Assembly: GCA_044841755.1 (NCBI GenBank)
Contig: JAXOFM010000001.1
Span: forward strand, 620,001 to 684,000
Source of the DNA: CAZAPO01 sp044841755
GTDB lineage: Bacteria; Bacteroidota; Bacteroidia; Flavobacteriales; Flavobacteriaceae
Length of the DNA stretch: 64,000 bases
Direction of reading: 5' to 3'
The translations under genes and the position numbers were made by a program. Within the stretch, counting starts at the first letter, position 1, and each line of letters opens with the position of its first letter. The notes under the pieces were generated by a model. The model did not search any database and had not been told where the DNA came from. It saw nothing but the letters and a program-made list of their open reading frames with translations. Positions 8,377 through 16,585 of the stretch are shown piece by piece.

Positions 8377-9512
8377 AGTTTATTTACCCTTTTCTTATAG
8401 ATTACATTTCTTTCGCTTAAATAATTCATGAAATAATTAAAACATTCTTCATGTTTTCCAACTAATTCTGGTGGAAAAACCCCTTTCTCGCTAAATAAGC
8501 CTTCCAAAAACAGATTAGCAGCAGCTGTAGCGGTATACCCTGTAGTTCTTGACATTGAAGAAACTTGAGTGTCATGACAATACTCATCATATAGATCATA
8601 AATTACCTCTTCTTGTTCACCGTCTTCACTCTCGCCCTTTACTGTAACTCTCATTACCGTAAGCTCTTCTTCGTTTTCACCAAGTTTCCATTCATTAAAT
8701 AAAACTTTACTTGTAAAATCTAAAGGAGAAACCTTGGTTCCTTTAACCTCAATTTCGTCTTCTTCGAAAAATCCGCTTTCCTTAAGTACTTTAATATATT
8801 CAACATGACCAGGATAGCGTAATGTTTTTTCCTTCATGTTAGGAATGTGTGGCATTGTATAAATTATAGAACGAAGTCCATCAGAATTGAAAGATTCAAG
8901 TGTACCAATATTCTCAAAATCTAAATACTCACAATCTGTTAATGCTTCTCTAACAATTGTTTGCCCGTTTTCAACATACCTTGCTGGTCTTGTGTATTCT
9001 TCAATAACATCAACAGGAGAAAATGGTGCTTTATAGGAGAATGGCCATTTTTTAACTTTAGGAAGCCCCCCTACTAGACATTCAAAATCTGTTAATTTCA
9101 TTTTCTCATTGTAGTAGCCTAAAATAACATTATCCATTCCTGGGGCAACTCCACAATCAACAATTGCTGTTACTCCGTTCTCTTTTGCCAAAGCATCTAA
9201 ATCCAAAGAATTCTCTGGAAAAAACGAAATGTCAATTACATCTTTTTCTGCTTCAATGATAGCCTTAAGTGTTTCAAATCCCAAAAAACCTGGAACAGCA
9301 CAAATAACTAGATCAAAGTCCTTTATTGTATTTTGTAGTTTCGTTTTATCTGTTACATCTAGCTCTAAAGCTGAAAGTTCATTACATCTTTCCTTTACTT
9401 TATTTAGTACATTTTTACTTAGATCAGTAACAGTAACATCATGTTTTTTGGTCATATCTATAGCCATAGCACTTCCCACCATACCTGCGCCTAGTACAAT
9501 TATTTTGCTCAT
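8373..9512 (-). CDS. Saccharopine dehydrogenase family protein
   Basis: NAD(P)-binding Rossmann start MSKIIVLGAGMVGSAMA with GAGMVG, followed by the saccharopine-dehydrogenase C-terminal domain (DCGVAPGMDNVILGYY, YTRPARYVENG, GYTATAAANLFLEG). At 379 residues it fits the single-domain group. Members act in lysine degradation or in carboxynorspermidine-type reductive couplings. Which reaction applies here is not decided by sequence alone, and no lysine-catabolism neighbour is present. It is transcribed toward the ABC ATPase gene. Confidence 0.85.
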   Translation of the reverse strand: MSKIIVLGAGMVGSAMAIDMTKKHDVTVTDLSKNVLNKVKERCNELSALELDVTDKTKLQNTIKDFDLVICAVPGFLGFETLKAIIEAEKDVIDISFFPENSLDLDALAKENGVTAIVDCGVAPGMDNVILGYYNEKMKLTDFECLVGGLPKVKKWPFSYKAPFSPVDVIEEYTRPARYVENGQTIVREALTDCEYLDFENIGTLESFNSDGLRSIIYTMPHIPNMKEKTLRYPGHVEYIKVLKESGFFEEDEIEVKGTKVSPLDFTSKVLFNEWKLGENEEELTVMRVTVKGESEDGEQEEVIYDLYDEYCHDTQVSSMSRTTGYTATAAANLFLEGLFSEKGVFPPELVGKHEECFNYFMNYLSERNVIYKKRVNKL

Positions 9513-9660
9513 AAAATTTTAGTTTAGAAATTAGAATTATTAAATGTGTTTCTTGAACGAAGAAAGTGTTACAATCCTGGGATGAAAACCCAAGGCATTT
9601 CACTTGTCTTAATAATTCTCTTTAAAATCATGAGGATAAACTTACTGAAAATTTATGCAT

Positions 9661-9690
9661 AAAAAAACTCCGAAATAATTTCGGAGTCTT
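9661..9690 (-). terminator. Intrinsic terminator of the accC end of the operon
   Basis: Read on the minus strand, GACTCCGAAA-TTAT-TTCGGAGT is followed by a seven-T run, directly after the accC stop codon. Confidence 0.85.
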
Positions 9691-9693
9691 TGT

Positions 9694-11046
9694 TTAGTAA
9701 TCATATTTCTTATCAATTTCAAAATCTTCCATGAATTTAGTGGTATAATTTCCTTCTAAATAATCTGGATGATCCATTAATTGTCTATGAAATGGAATTG
9801 TTGTTTTTATACCTTCTATTACAAACTCATCAAGTGCTCGCTTCATCTTGTTGATTGCTTCTTCTCTGGTTTGAGCAGTTGTAATTAATTTGGCAATCAT
9901 TGAATCATAGTTCGGCGGAATAGAATACCCAGCATAAACATGCGTGTCTAATCTAACACCATGTCCACCAGGGGCGTGTAATGTAGTAATCTTTCCTGGA
10001 GAAGGCCTAAAATCATTATAAGGATCTTCTGCGTTTATTCTACACTCTATAGAATGTAAATTTGGCGTATAATGCTTGCCTGAAATAGGCACTCCCGCAG
10101 CTACTAATATTTGTTCTCTAATAAGATCAAAGTCTATTACCTGCTCAGTAATAGGGTGCTCTACCTGAATACGAGTATTCATTTCCATAAAGTAGAAGTT
10201 TCTGTGTTTATCAACCAAAAACTCCACTGTTCCTGCTCCTTCATATTTAATATACTCTGCAGCTCTCACTGCAGCAGCTCCCATTTTTTCGCGTAACTCA
10301 TCAGTCATAAACGGAGAAGGAACTTCTTCTGTTAATTTCTGGTGACGACGTTGAACGGAACAGTCTCTTTCTGATAAATGACAAGCTTTTCCTGAAGAAT
10401 CTCCTACAACTTGAATTTCGATATGCCTTGGTTCTTCTATAAGTTTCTCCATATACATATCATCATTCCCAAAAGCTGCTTTAGATTCTTGTCTAGCAGA
10501 ATCCCAAGCGTCTCTTAAATCTTCTTTTTTGAAAACGCCACGCATTCCTTTTCCTCCACCACCTGCAGAAGCTTTAAGCATTACTGGGTAACCAACTTCT
10601 TCAGCCAGTTTTTCGCAGTCCTCGTAGGATTCTATGATACCTTCACTTCCTGGAACACAAGGTACGCCAGCAGCCTTCATCGTAGCCTTTGCGTTCGCCT
10701 TATCACCCATTTTATCAATCATTTCGGCAGAAGCTCCAATGAACTTTATACCATGGTCTTCACATATTTTTGAAAACTTTGCATTTTCCGAAAGGAACCC
10801 ATACCCTGGGTGTATTGCATCCGCATTTGTGATTTCCGCAGCAGCAATAATATTTGCCATTTTTAAGTATGATTCACTACTTGGAGCTGGACCAATACAA
10901 ACCGCTTCATCGGCAAATTTTACGTGCAAACTTTCTTCATCGGCTTTAGAATATACTGCTACCGACTTAATTCCCATTTCTTTACAGGTTCTAATAACAC
11001 GTAATGCTATTTCACCTCTATTAGCTATTAAAATCTTTTTAAACAT
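9694..11046 (-). CDS. accC: Acetyl-CoA carboxylase biotin carboxylase subunit
   Basis: ATP-grasp enzyme that carboxylates the biotin of AccB, the first step of fatty acid synthesis. It begins MFKKILIANRGEIALRVIRT and contains the glycine-rich ATP loop KASAGGGGKGMR and the EMNTRIQVEHPITE catalytic segment with its conserved Arg/Glu. At 450 residues it is full length with no fused transcarboxylase domains. It lies downstream of accB and fabH on the same strand, in the classical fatty-acid cluster. Confidence 0.97.
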   Translation of the reverse strand: MFKKILIANRGEIALRVIRTCKEMGIKSVAVYSKADEESLHVKFADEAVCIGPAPSSESYLKMANIIAAAEITNADAIHPGYGFLSENAKFSKICEDHGIKFIGASAEMIDKMGDKANAKATMKAAGVPCVPGSEGIIESYEDCEKLAEEVGYPVMLKASAGGGGKGMRGVFKKEDLRDAWDSARQESKAAFGNDDMYMEKLIEEPRHIEIQVVGDSSGKACHLSERDCSVQRRHQKLTEEVPSPFMTDELREKMGAAAVRAAEYIKYEGAGTVEFLVDKHRNFYFMEMNTRIQVEHPITEQVIDFDLIREQILVAAGVPISGKHYTPNLHSIECRINAEDPYNDFRPSPGKITTLHAPGGHGVRLDTHVYAGYSIPPNYDSMIAKLITTAQTREEAINKMKRALDEFVIEGIKTTIPFHRQLMDHPDYLEGNYTTKFMEDFEIDKKYDY

Positions 11047-11130
11047 ACCTGTTGTTTTAAAAATTCAATTTCCAAGCACCAAATTCCAAGAATTGGGTTT
11101 TGGGATTAGTGGATTGGAATTTTTAATGAG

Positions 11131-11613
11131 TTATGAAGGATCTACTAAAAATAATGGTTGATCGAACTCCACAGGTGAAGCATCATCTACTAGAATTTTA
11201 ACAACTTTGCCTGAAACTTCAGATTCAATTTCGTTAAATAATTTCATTGCTTCAATAATACATAATACATCACCTTCAGAAATAGTTTGTCCCACTTCAA
11301 CAAACAACGGCTTATCTGGTGATGGCTTTCTGTAGAAAGTTCCAATAATTGGTGATTTAATTGTAATATATTTTGAGTCGTCCTCTGCAGGAGCAGCAGG
11401 TGCTGGTGTTTCTGCAGCAGGAGCAGTAGGTACTGGTACTGGAGCTACTGCCTGTGGCACCTGAGCTGCAACCGGAACTTGCTGTACAATTGTGGTTTCA
11501 GAATCTGATCCTGTTTTAATGGTGATTTTTACATCATCCATTTCTAATTTAACCTCGCTTGCTCCAGATTTAGCAACAAACTTGATTAAGTTTTGAATCT
11601 CTTTTAAATCCAT
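11131..11613 (-). CDS. accB: Biotin carboxyl carrier protein of acetyl-CoA carboxylase
   Basis: Carrier of the biotin moved between AccC and the carboxyltransferase. The N-terminal helical region (MDLKEIQNLIKFVAKSGASE) is joined by a Pro/Ala-rich flexible linker near residues 50-75 to a C-terminal biotinyl domain. The biotin lysine is Lys124 in IEAMKLFNEIE, 36 residues before the end as in the family. At 160 residues it is normal. It lies 84 bases before accC and 33 bases after fabH, so all three are likely one transcript. Confidence 0.97.
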   Translation of the reverse strand: MDLKEIQNLIKFVAKSGASEVKLEMDDVKITIKTGSDSETTIVQQVPVAAQVPQAVAPVPVPTAPAAETPAPAAPAEDDSKYITIKSPIIGTFYRKPSPDKPLFVEVGQTISEGDVLCIIEAMKLFNEIESEVSGKVVKILVDDASPVEFDQPLFLVDPS

Positions 11614-11646
11614 AATTCGCTATTTAAGTTTAGTTAGTTTTCGTTA

Positions 11647-12642
11647 TTAAGAATTGTAGGCCCATTTTAAATAAATAGATCCCCAAGTGAATCCACCTCC
11701 AAAAGCAGCAAAAATAATATTGTCGCCTTTCTTTAGCTGGGATTCGTAATCGTGTAAAAGTAATGGAAGTGTTGCAGAGGTTGTATTACCATACCTATGA
11801 ATATTCATCATTACTTTATTTTCGTCCAGCTCTATTCTTTGAGCAGTAGCATCAATAATTCTTTTATTGGCTTGATGTGCTGCTAACCAAGCAACATCAT
11901 CTTTAGTAAGGTTATTCCTTTCTAAAATCTTTACAGCAACGTCTGCCATATTAAAAACAGCATTCTTAAATACTGTTCTTCCATCTTGGAAAACAAAATG
12001 TTTCCCTTCGTCAAAGGCTTCTTGAGTCATAGGATATGAAGAGCCGCCATAAGTAGCTTGAAGAAACTCTCTTCCTTCTCCATTACTTCTTAAGTATTCA
12101 TCTTGAACACCAAACCCCTCTTCATTAGGTTCGAATAAAACAGCGCCTGCTCCATCTCCAAAAATGATGCATGTAGCTCTGTCCTTATAATTAATAAAAG
12201 ATGAATTCTTGTCTGCTCCTATTAACAATACTTTCTTATAACGTCCAGATTCTATGTAACTAGATGCTGTTGACATCCCAAATAGGAAACTTGAACAAGC
12301 GGCTTCTAAATCATAAGAAAAAGCGTTAGTAGCTCCAATTTGAGTAGCAGTATATGCTGCTGTGGAAGCAGCTTTCATATCAGGAGTTGCTGTAGCAACA
12401 ATAACCAGTTCAATTTCTTTTGGGTCTAGACCTGTTTTGTTTAATAAATCTTGTGCGGCTTTTATGGCGAGGTACGAAGTTCCTTTTCCTTCGTCTTTAA
12501 GAATTCTACGCTCCTTGATTCCTGTTCTGCTGGTAATCCATTCATCATTCGTGTCAACCATTGTTTCTAAGATCTGGTTTGTCAACACGTATTCAGGCAC
12601 GTATGCGCCAACAGCTGTAATTGCTGCTGTGATCTTACTCAT
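11647..12642 (-). CDS. fabH: 3-oxoacyl-ACP synthase III
   Basis: Condenses acyl-CoA with malonyl-ACP to start fatty acid chains. It has a thiolase fold with catalytic Cys116 in LEAACSSFLFG, the His motif AAHQANKRI, the Asn motif GNTTSATLPLLL and the C-terminal GFGGGFTWGS-type glycine loop (here AAFGGGFTWGS). At 331 residues it is complete. The stretch of about 180 bases upstream contains the rpmF terminator, so fabH-accB-accC probably has its own promoter there. Confidence 0.96.
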   Translation of the reverse strand: MSKITAAITAVGAYVPEYVLTNQILETMVDTNDEWITSRTGIKERRILKDEGKGTSYLAIKAAQDLLNKTGLDPKEIELVIVATATPDMKAASTAAYTATQIGATNAFSYDLEAACSSFLFGMSTASSYIESGRYKKVLLIGADKNSSFINYKDRATCIIFGDGAGAVLFEPNEEGFGVQDEYLRSNGEGREFLQATYGGSSYPMTQEAFDEGKHFVFQDGRTVFKNAVFNMADVAVKILERNNLTKDDVAWLAAHQANKRIIDATAQRIELDENKVMMNIHRYGNTTSATLPLLLHDYESQLKKGDNIIFAAFGGGFTWGSIYLKWAYNS

Positions 12643-12773
12643 ATTTTTAGTTTAGGTTTGAACAAAAATTCATCAAAAATGACTCAAAATGTCAAAAAAG
12701 AGGTGAAAAATATCAATTTTTGATCAAATTTGATGCAAAATAGCAGTTTTTAACTTCAAAAAAAACATATCAT

Positions 12774-12801
12774 AAAAAAAACGCCCACAAGTGAGCGTTT
12801 T
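12774..12801 (-). terminator. Intrinsic terminator after rpmF
   Basis: On the minus strand AAAACGCTCAC and GTGGGCGTTTT pair around a short loop with one mismatch, followed by a run of eight Ts. It separates the rpmF transcript from fabH. Confidence 0.8.
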
Positions 12802-12821
12802 ATTATATGCTTGCATAATAC

Positions 12822-13022
12822 TTATGCTAAATTTTCTTCTTGAGAATTGTCAACTAGCACTTGACCTCTGTAATAAAGCTTTCCTTCATGCCAATAAGCT
12901 CTGTGGTATAAGTGCGCTTCTCCTGTAGTAGGACACGTAGCAATTTGTGGTACACTTGCCTTATAATGTGTTCTTCTCTTATCTCTTCTTGTTCTAGAGA
13001 TTTTTCTCTTAGGATGTGCCAT
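12822..13022 (-). CDS. rpmF: 50S ribosomal protein L32
   Basis: Small basic ribosomal protein beginning MAHPKRKISRTRRDKRRTHY, the L32 signature. Only one cysteine (CPTTGEAH) remains of the four-Cys zinc ribbon found in zinc-binding L32 forms, so this is a zinc-free type. It is 66 residues long. It follows the DUF177 gene by 8 bases, the conserved yceD-rpmF pairing. Confidence 0.96.
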   Translation of the reverse strand: MAHPKRKISRTRRDKRRTHYKASVPQIATCPTTGEAHLYHRAYWHEGKLYYRGQVLVDNSQEENLA

Positions 13023-13030
13023 TTTCTATA

Positions 13031-13576
13031 TTATTTATCCGTTAATAGTTTCTTTAATGTATTCCAACGAGGATCAATTTCCCCATTATTTTCTTTTTCT
13101 TTAAGGTCCTTTGGACTCAGTTCTTCAAGTTTTGTAAGTATTTCAGAATCTAATGTCCCATCTACAACTCCAGGATGCACCCTTTTTTGTGGCACCCCTA
13201 AAACTATAAGCTCATATATATATTGAGCAATATTGATTTCATATTCTGAATGAGGAACGATTAATATTTCTTCATTCTCGTCGTTGTATTCGTTTCCAAA
13301 CTTTACAACAAGATCAAAACTATTCTGAACTGGTTGATCGTAAGGCTCATTTGTGAGATCACAGTTTACGTTTACAACGCCATAAACATCAAAATGTAAC
13401 TCTAATAGTGTGGTTTTTTTATTGAAATTAACCGCTACTTCTAAAGCTGCATCATTAAATTCGTCGTACTCAAAATGCTCAAAGAACTTATTATCAATTC
13501 TGTACTCGAAATTATGCGTTCCTTGTTTTAATCCTGTAAACTGAATTACAAACTCTTTCAAATGCTTCATCATCAC
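13031..13576 (-). CDS. DUF177 (YceD) family protein
   Basis: Member of the YceD/DUF177 family, whose E. coli and plant relatives are needed for 23S rRNA accumulation and which is almost always encoded just before rpmF. The sequence shows the all-beta N-terminal region and the typical core pattern VNCDLTNEPYDQPV, where CxxT/CDR-type residues occur in the family. An acidic middle follows, then the C-terminal DPRWNTLKKLL motif. It is 181 residues long. Function is inferred from family and context. Confidence 0.88.
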   Translation of the reverse strand: MMMKHLKEFVIQFTGLKQGTHNFEYRIDNKFFEHFEYDEFNDAALEVAVNFNKKTTLLELHFDVYGVVNVNCDLTNEPYDQPVQNSFDLVVKFGNEYNDENEEILIVPHSEYEINIAQYIYELIVLGVPQKRVHPGVVDGTLDSEILTKLEELSPKDLKEKENNGEIDPRWNTLKKLLTDK

Positions 13577-13652
13577 ATCTATTTCGAGCGTGCAAATATA
13601 TAAATTTTTCTTTAGTTAATAAGGGTTATGAACAAAAAAATGTTTATATCTT

Positions 13653-14690
13653 TTACGCTTGTTTTTGTAGTGGATTTTTGCTTAGTTTTAAATGCTCTTC
13701 ACGATTTCTAAAAATGCTTATTCCTTTAAATAATGCCTCTTTAAAAGAGCTAGGATCTGCTTCTCCTTTTCCAGCTATTTCATAGGCTGTCCCATGATCT
13801 GGAGAAGTTCTTACTTTATTTAATCCCGCTGTAAAGTTTACACCTTGACCAAAGGAAAGAGTTTTGAAAGGGATAAGGCCCTGATCATGATAAGTTGCTA
13901 TTATAGCGTCAAAATTCTTGTATGAGTTAGAGCCAAAAAAACTATCAGCAGAATAAGGGCCAAAAACTAATTTACCGCTTTTTCTAATTTCGGAAATAGT
14001 TGGCCTTAATACTTCGTCATCTTCTTTTCCAATTACACCGTTATCTCCAGTATGAGGGTTAATGCCTAAAACTGCAATTTTTGGCTTTACGATTCTAAAA
14101 TCCTGAATAAGTGTATTATAAATAGTATCTATCTTCGACACAATTAAATCTTTTGTAATCTTTGAAGACACTTCACTTACCGGAACATGATCTGTTAATA
14201 ACCCAACTCTAAGGTCATCGGCAACCATCAACATAAGACTATTCCCTTCTAATTCTTGTGACAAATAATCTGTATGACCAGGGAACTTGAACTTATCAGA
14301 TTGTATATTATGTTTATTGATTGGTGCTGTGACCAACACATCTATAAGCCCATTCTTTAAGTCTCTTGTTGCTGTTTGGAATGATTTTATGGCATAACCT
14401 CCAATTTTTGGGTCTTCTTTTCCAAATTCAATATTTACATTTTCTTTCCAGACATTCAATACATTAACTTTTCCGTGAAGCGCCTTTTTAACATCAAAAA
14501 CACCATTAAACTTGATACTACTATTAAAATGTTTCTTAAGAAATGAAAAGGTTTTAACCGAGCCATAGATAATTGGTGTACAAAAATCTAAAAGGCGCTC
14601 ATCTTCAAAAGTTTTTAAAACAATCTCCCCTCCAATTCCGTTAAGATCACCTATAGATATACCAACTTTTATTTTTTCTTCTTTTACCAT
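13653..14690 (-). CDS. pdxA: 4-hydroxythreonine-4-phosphate dehydrogenase
   Basis: NAD-dependent oxidation and decarboxylation of 4-phosphohydroxythreonine in the DXP-dependent route to pyridoxal phosphate. Metal-ligand histidines are seen in FPGHTDYLSQ, ATYHDQGLIPFK and the GINPHTGDNG region. The N-terminal ISIGDLNGIGGE and the C-terminal RTSPDHGTAYEIAGKG are also conserved. At 345 residues it is full length. It is divergent from ribE, with about 60 bases between the starts, and lies upstream of DUF177-rpmF on the same strand. Confidence 0.95.
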   Translation of the reverse strand: MVKEEKIKVGISIGDLNGIGGEIVLKTFEDERLLDFCTPIIYGSVKTFSFLKKHFNSSIKFNGVFDVKKALHGKVNVLNVWKENVNIEFGKEDPKIGGYAIKSFQTATRDLKNGLIDVLVTAPINKHNIQSDKFKFPGHTDYLSQELEGNSLMLMVADDLRVGLLTDHVPVSEVSSKITKDLIVSKIDTIYNTLIQDFRIVKPKIAVLGINPHTGDNGVIGKEDDEVLRPTISEIRKSGKLVFGPYSADSFFGSNSYKNFDAIIATYHDQGLIPFKTLSFGQGVNFTAGLNKVRTSPDHGTAYEIAGKGEADPSSFKEALFKGISIFRNREEHLKLSKNPLQKQA

Positions 14691-14749
14691 TAAAAATGAC
14701 TGGTTTGTTTGTAATTTTGATGTGCAAATTTAACTAAATAAACCGTAAG

Positions 14750-15340
14750 ATGTTTACAGGTATTATAGAAGATATTGGAGTAGTCAAAAACTTGGTCGAT
14801 GATAAAGACAATTTACATATAACCATAGAAAGCAACATTACACCAGAGCTGAAAATTGATCAAAGTGTTGCACATAACGGAGTTTGCTTAACGGTTGTAG
14901 CTATAAATAACAGCACCTATACAGTAACTGCTATTAAAGAGACTTTAGATAAATCGGCATTAAAAGATTTACTGGTTAATGATAAAGTCAATCTTGAAAG
15001 AGCGATGAAATTAGGTGATCGTCTTGATGGTCACATTGTACAAGGACACGTAGATCAAGTTGGTACTTGTACAAAGGTTCAGGATGTGAATGGAAGTTGG
15101 TTTTTTACTTTTGAATACGATTCATCGCTCAACAATATTACTATTGAAAAAGGGTCAATAACTGTTAATGGAGTTAGTTTAACGGTTGTAAATTCTAAAA
15201 GAAATAAATTTAGTGTAGCTATAATCCCTTATACTTACGAGCATACAAATTTCAATTCCTTTAAAGAAGGTACAGTAGTAAATTTAGAATTTGATGTTAT
15301 TGGAAAATATGTAAGCAGATTGCAAGAACTAAGAAATTAG
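14750..15340 (+). CDS. ribE: Riboflavin synthase alpha subunit
   Basis: Dismutates two 6,7-dimethyl-8-ribityllumazine molecules into riboflavin. It starts MFTGIIEDIG and carries two tandem lumazine-binding repeats, each with the motif NGVCLTV (residues ~44-50) or NGVSLTVV (~140-147), plus the inter-repeat GHIVQGHVD. At 196 residues it is normal. No FMN riboswitch is seen in the short upstream spacer. The stop TTAG is shared with the facing small gene. Confidence 0.95.
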   Translation: MFTGIIEDIGVVKNLVDDKDNLHITIESNITPELKIDQSVAHNGVCLTVVAINNSTYTVTAIKETLDKSALKDLLVNDKVNLERAMKLGDRLDGHIVQGHVDQVGTCTKVQDVNGSWFFTFEYDSSLNNITIEKGSITVNGVSLTVVNSKRNKFSVAIIPYTYEHTNFNSFKEGTVVNLEFDVIGKYVSRLQELRN

Positions 15341-15534
15341 CTCGCTTGTTTTAATTTATGGAGTGAATAATATTTCCAAGCACCATAAGCTAGTCCAACA
15401 ACCAGTAAGAAAAAAACCCAGCCATCAATAGGAAGCCCAGGAGGTGGAGGTGGTTGATTTGGAGGCGGAGGTGGCTCCATTTGCAAAGCAAAGGCACTGT
15501 TGAAAAAAGTAAAAAAAAGTGGGGCTAACTTCAT
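15337..15534 (-). CDS. PID-CTERM-type small surface-sorted protein
   Basis: Starting at the ATG at 15534 rather than the longer upstream frame gives 65 residues. They comprise a short hydrophobic export signal (MKLAPLFFTFFNSAFALQ), a proline stretch PPPPPNQPPPPPGL, the tripeptide PID at 35-37, one transmembrane helix and a basic tail (LHKLK). This tripartite layout matches the PID-CTERM sorting-signal family known from Flavobacteriia. Virtually nothing remains after removal of the signals, so the mature peptide would be a tiny proline-rich stub. The four-base overlap with ribE is tail to tail. Confidence 0.75.
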   Translation of the reverse strand: MKLAPLFFTFFNSAFALQMEPPPPPNQPPPPPGLPIDGWVFFLLVVGLAYGAWKYYSLHKLKQAS

Positions 15535-15907
15535 TTTTTTCTTAGTGTCATTTTGATGTAAAATTATGAAAAAATACCAGTTGCCAAAAGAAAACCTACA
15601 AAAAACATCCACAATCAACATAAAACATCGATAAAGTGCCCTTTTGTGTTTGATTTTGATAACGACAAACTAAACTAACTGTTAGGAGTTTTCATAATAG
15701 TTAAAAACTCCTTTACTATCCCTAATATTGTGCGAAAATAGCTGTTGTATTTCGTTCTTACAATTTTTTTAGGTGTTTTCCTTGACTGCTTTATAATTTA
15801 GACCTGCTTTCTCTTTGAAGTCACTTAAAAATAACATTTATTCATCCTTTTTATAAATAAAAAACCACTCAATCTCTTGAGTATTTCAATGCTTATGTAA
15901 AGGTTTA
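15535..15907. other. Gene-free spacer with two hairpins
   Basis: No convincing reading frame is seen here. A 9-bp perfect inverted repeat AGGAGTTTT (15684-15692) / AAAACTCCT (15704-15712) stands alone in the middle. The KDPG aldolase terminator lies at the right end. The rest is AT-rich and unremarkable. Confidence 0.6.
15853..15882 (-). terminator. Intrinsic terminator of the KDG kinase/KDPG aldolase pair
   Basis: On the minus strand ACTCAA-GAGA-TTGAGT is followed by GGTTTTTTATTT, about 25 bases after the aldolase stop. Confidence 0.75.
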
Positions 15908-16573
15908 CTATTTAACTTTTTGAATAATAGTAAGCGATTCACTTACTAGTTCTTGTATTTTTTGAAAGTTGACGTTTCCTTGACCATCCTTTGCAATAAG
16001 TTTTGATCCCATCCCTACACATGTAACTCCAGCTTTAAACCATCCTTCTAGACTTTCCTTAGTTGGAGATACACCTCCTGTCGGCATGATCATAGTCCAT
16101 GGTTGTGGAGCCCTAACTCCTTTAACAAAGTTAGGACCATAGATTCCTCCCGGAAAAAGCTTAACAATTTCGCAACCCAATTCCTCAGCTCTTGCTATCT
16201 CAGTTAATGATCCGCATCCAGCAGACCATAATACTTTTTTTCTATTACATACTATTGCAATATCTTCTCTAAGTACAGGTGTTACCACAAAATTTGCACC
16301 TAATTGCATATATAATGAAGCTGTACCTGCATCTGTAACAGAACCAACCCCTAAGATCATTCCTGGTAATTCCTTAAGCGCATACTTATTAAGTTCTGCA
16401 AAGACTTCATGTGCAAAATCTCCTCTATTAGTAAACTCTAATAATCTCGCACCTCCATCGTAGCAAGCTTTAAGAACTCTTTTATTTATCTCAATATTGT
16501 CATGATAGAATAGCGGTACTAATCCTGTATCTATCATTGTTTGCGCTACTTGCAATCGTGTATACTTAGCCAT
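15908..16573 (-). CDS. eda: Bifunctional KDPG / 4-hydroxy-2-oxoglutarate aldolase
   Basis: Class I aldolase that splits 2-keto-3-deoxy-6-phosphogluconate into pyruvate and glyceraldehyde 3-phosphate. Seen are the GLVPLFYHDN start of the barrel, EFTNRGD containing the conserved Glu, GVGSVTDAGTASLYMQLGANFVVTP, and the Schiff-base lysine region EIVKLFPGGIYGPNFVKGVRAP. At 221 residues it is complete. It follows the sugar kinase by 12 bases, so the pair makes and splits KDPG, as in uronate or alginate catabolism. Confidence 0.92.
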   Translation of the reverse strand: MAKYTRLQVAQTMIDTGLVPLFYHDNIEINKRVLKACYDGGARLLEFTNRGDFAHEVFAELNKYALKELPGMILGVGSVTDAGTASLYMQLGANFVVTPVLREDIAIVCNRKKVLWSAGCGSLTEIARAEELGCEIVKLFPGGIYGPNFVKGVRAPQPWTMIMPTGGVSPTKESLEGWFKAGVTCVGMGSKLIAKDGQGNVNFQKIQELVSESLTIIQKVK

Positions 16574-16585
16574 TACTTCGTTTAT

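Noticed and set aside
10634..11161. Plus-strand 175-residue frame over accC/accB
   Set aside because: It is a shadow of the well-conserved biotin carboxylase gene and has no own motif.
15337..15621. 94-residue version of the PID-CTERM protein
   Set aside because: The longer N-terminus contains Asn/Lys and places the export signal internally. The ATG at 15534 gives a normal signal peptide.
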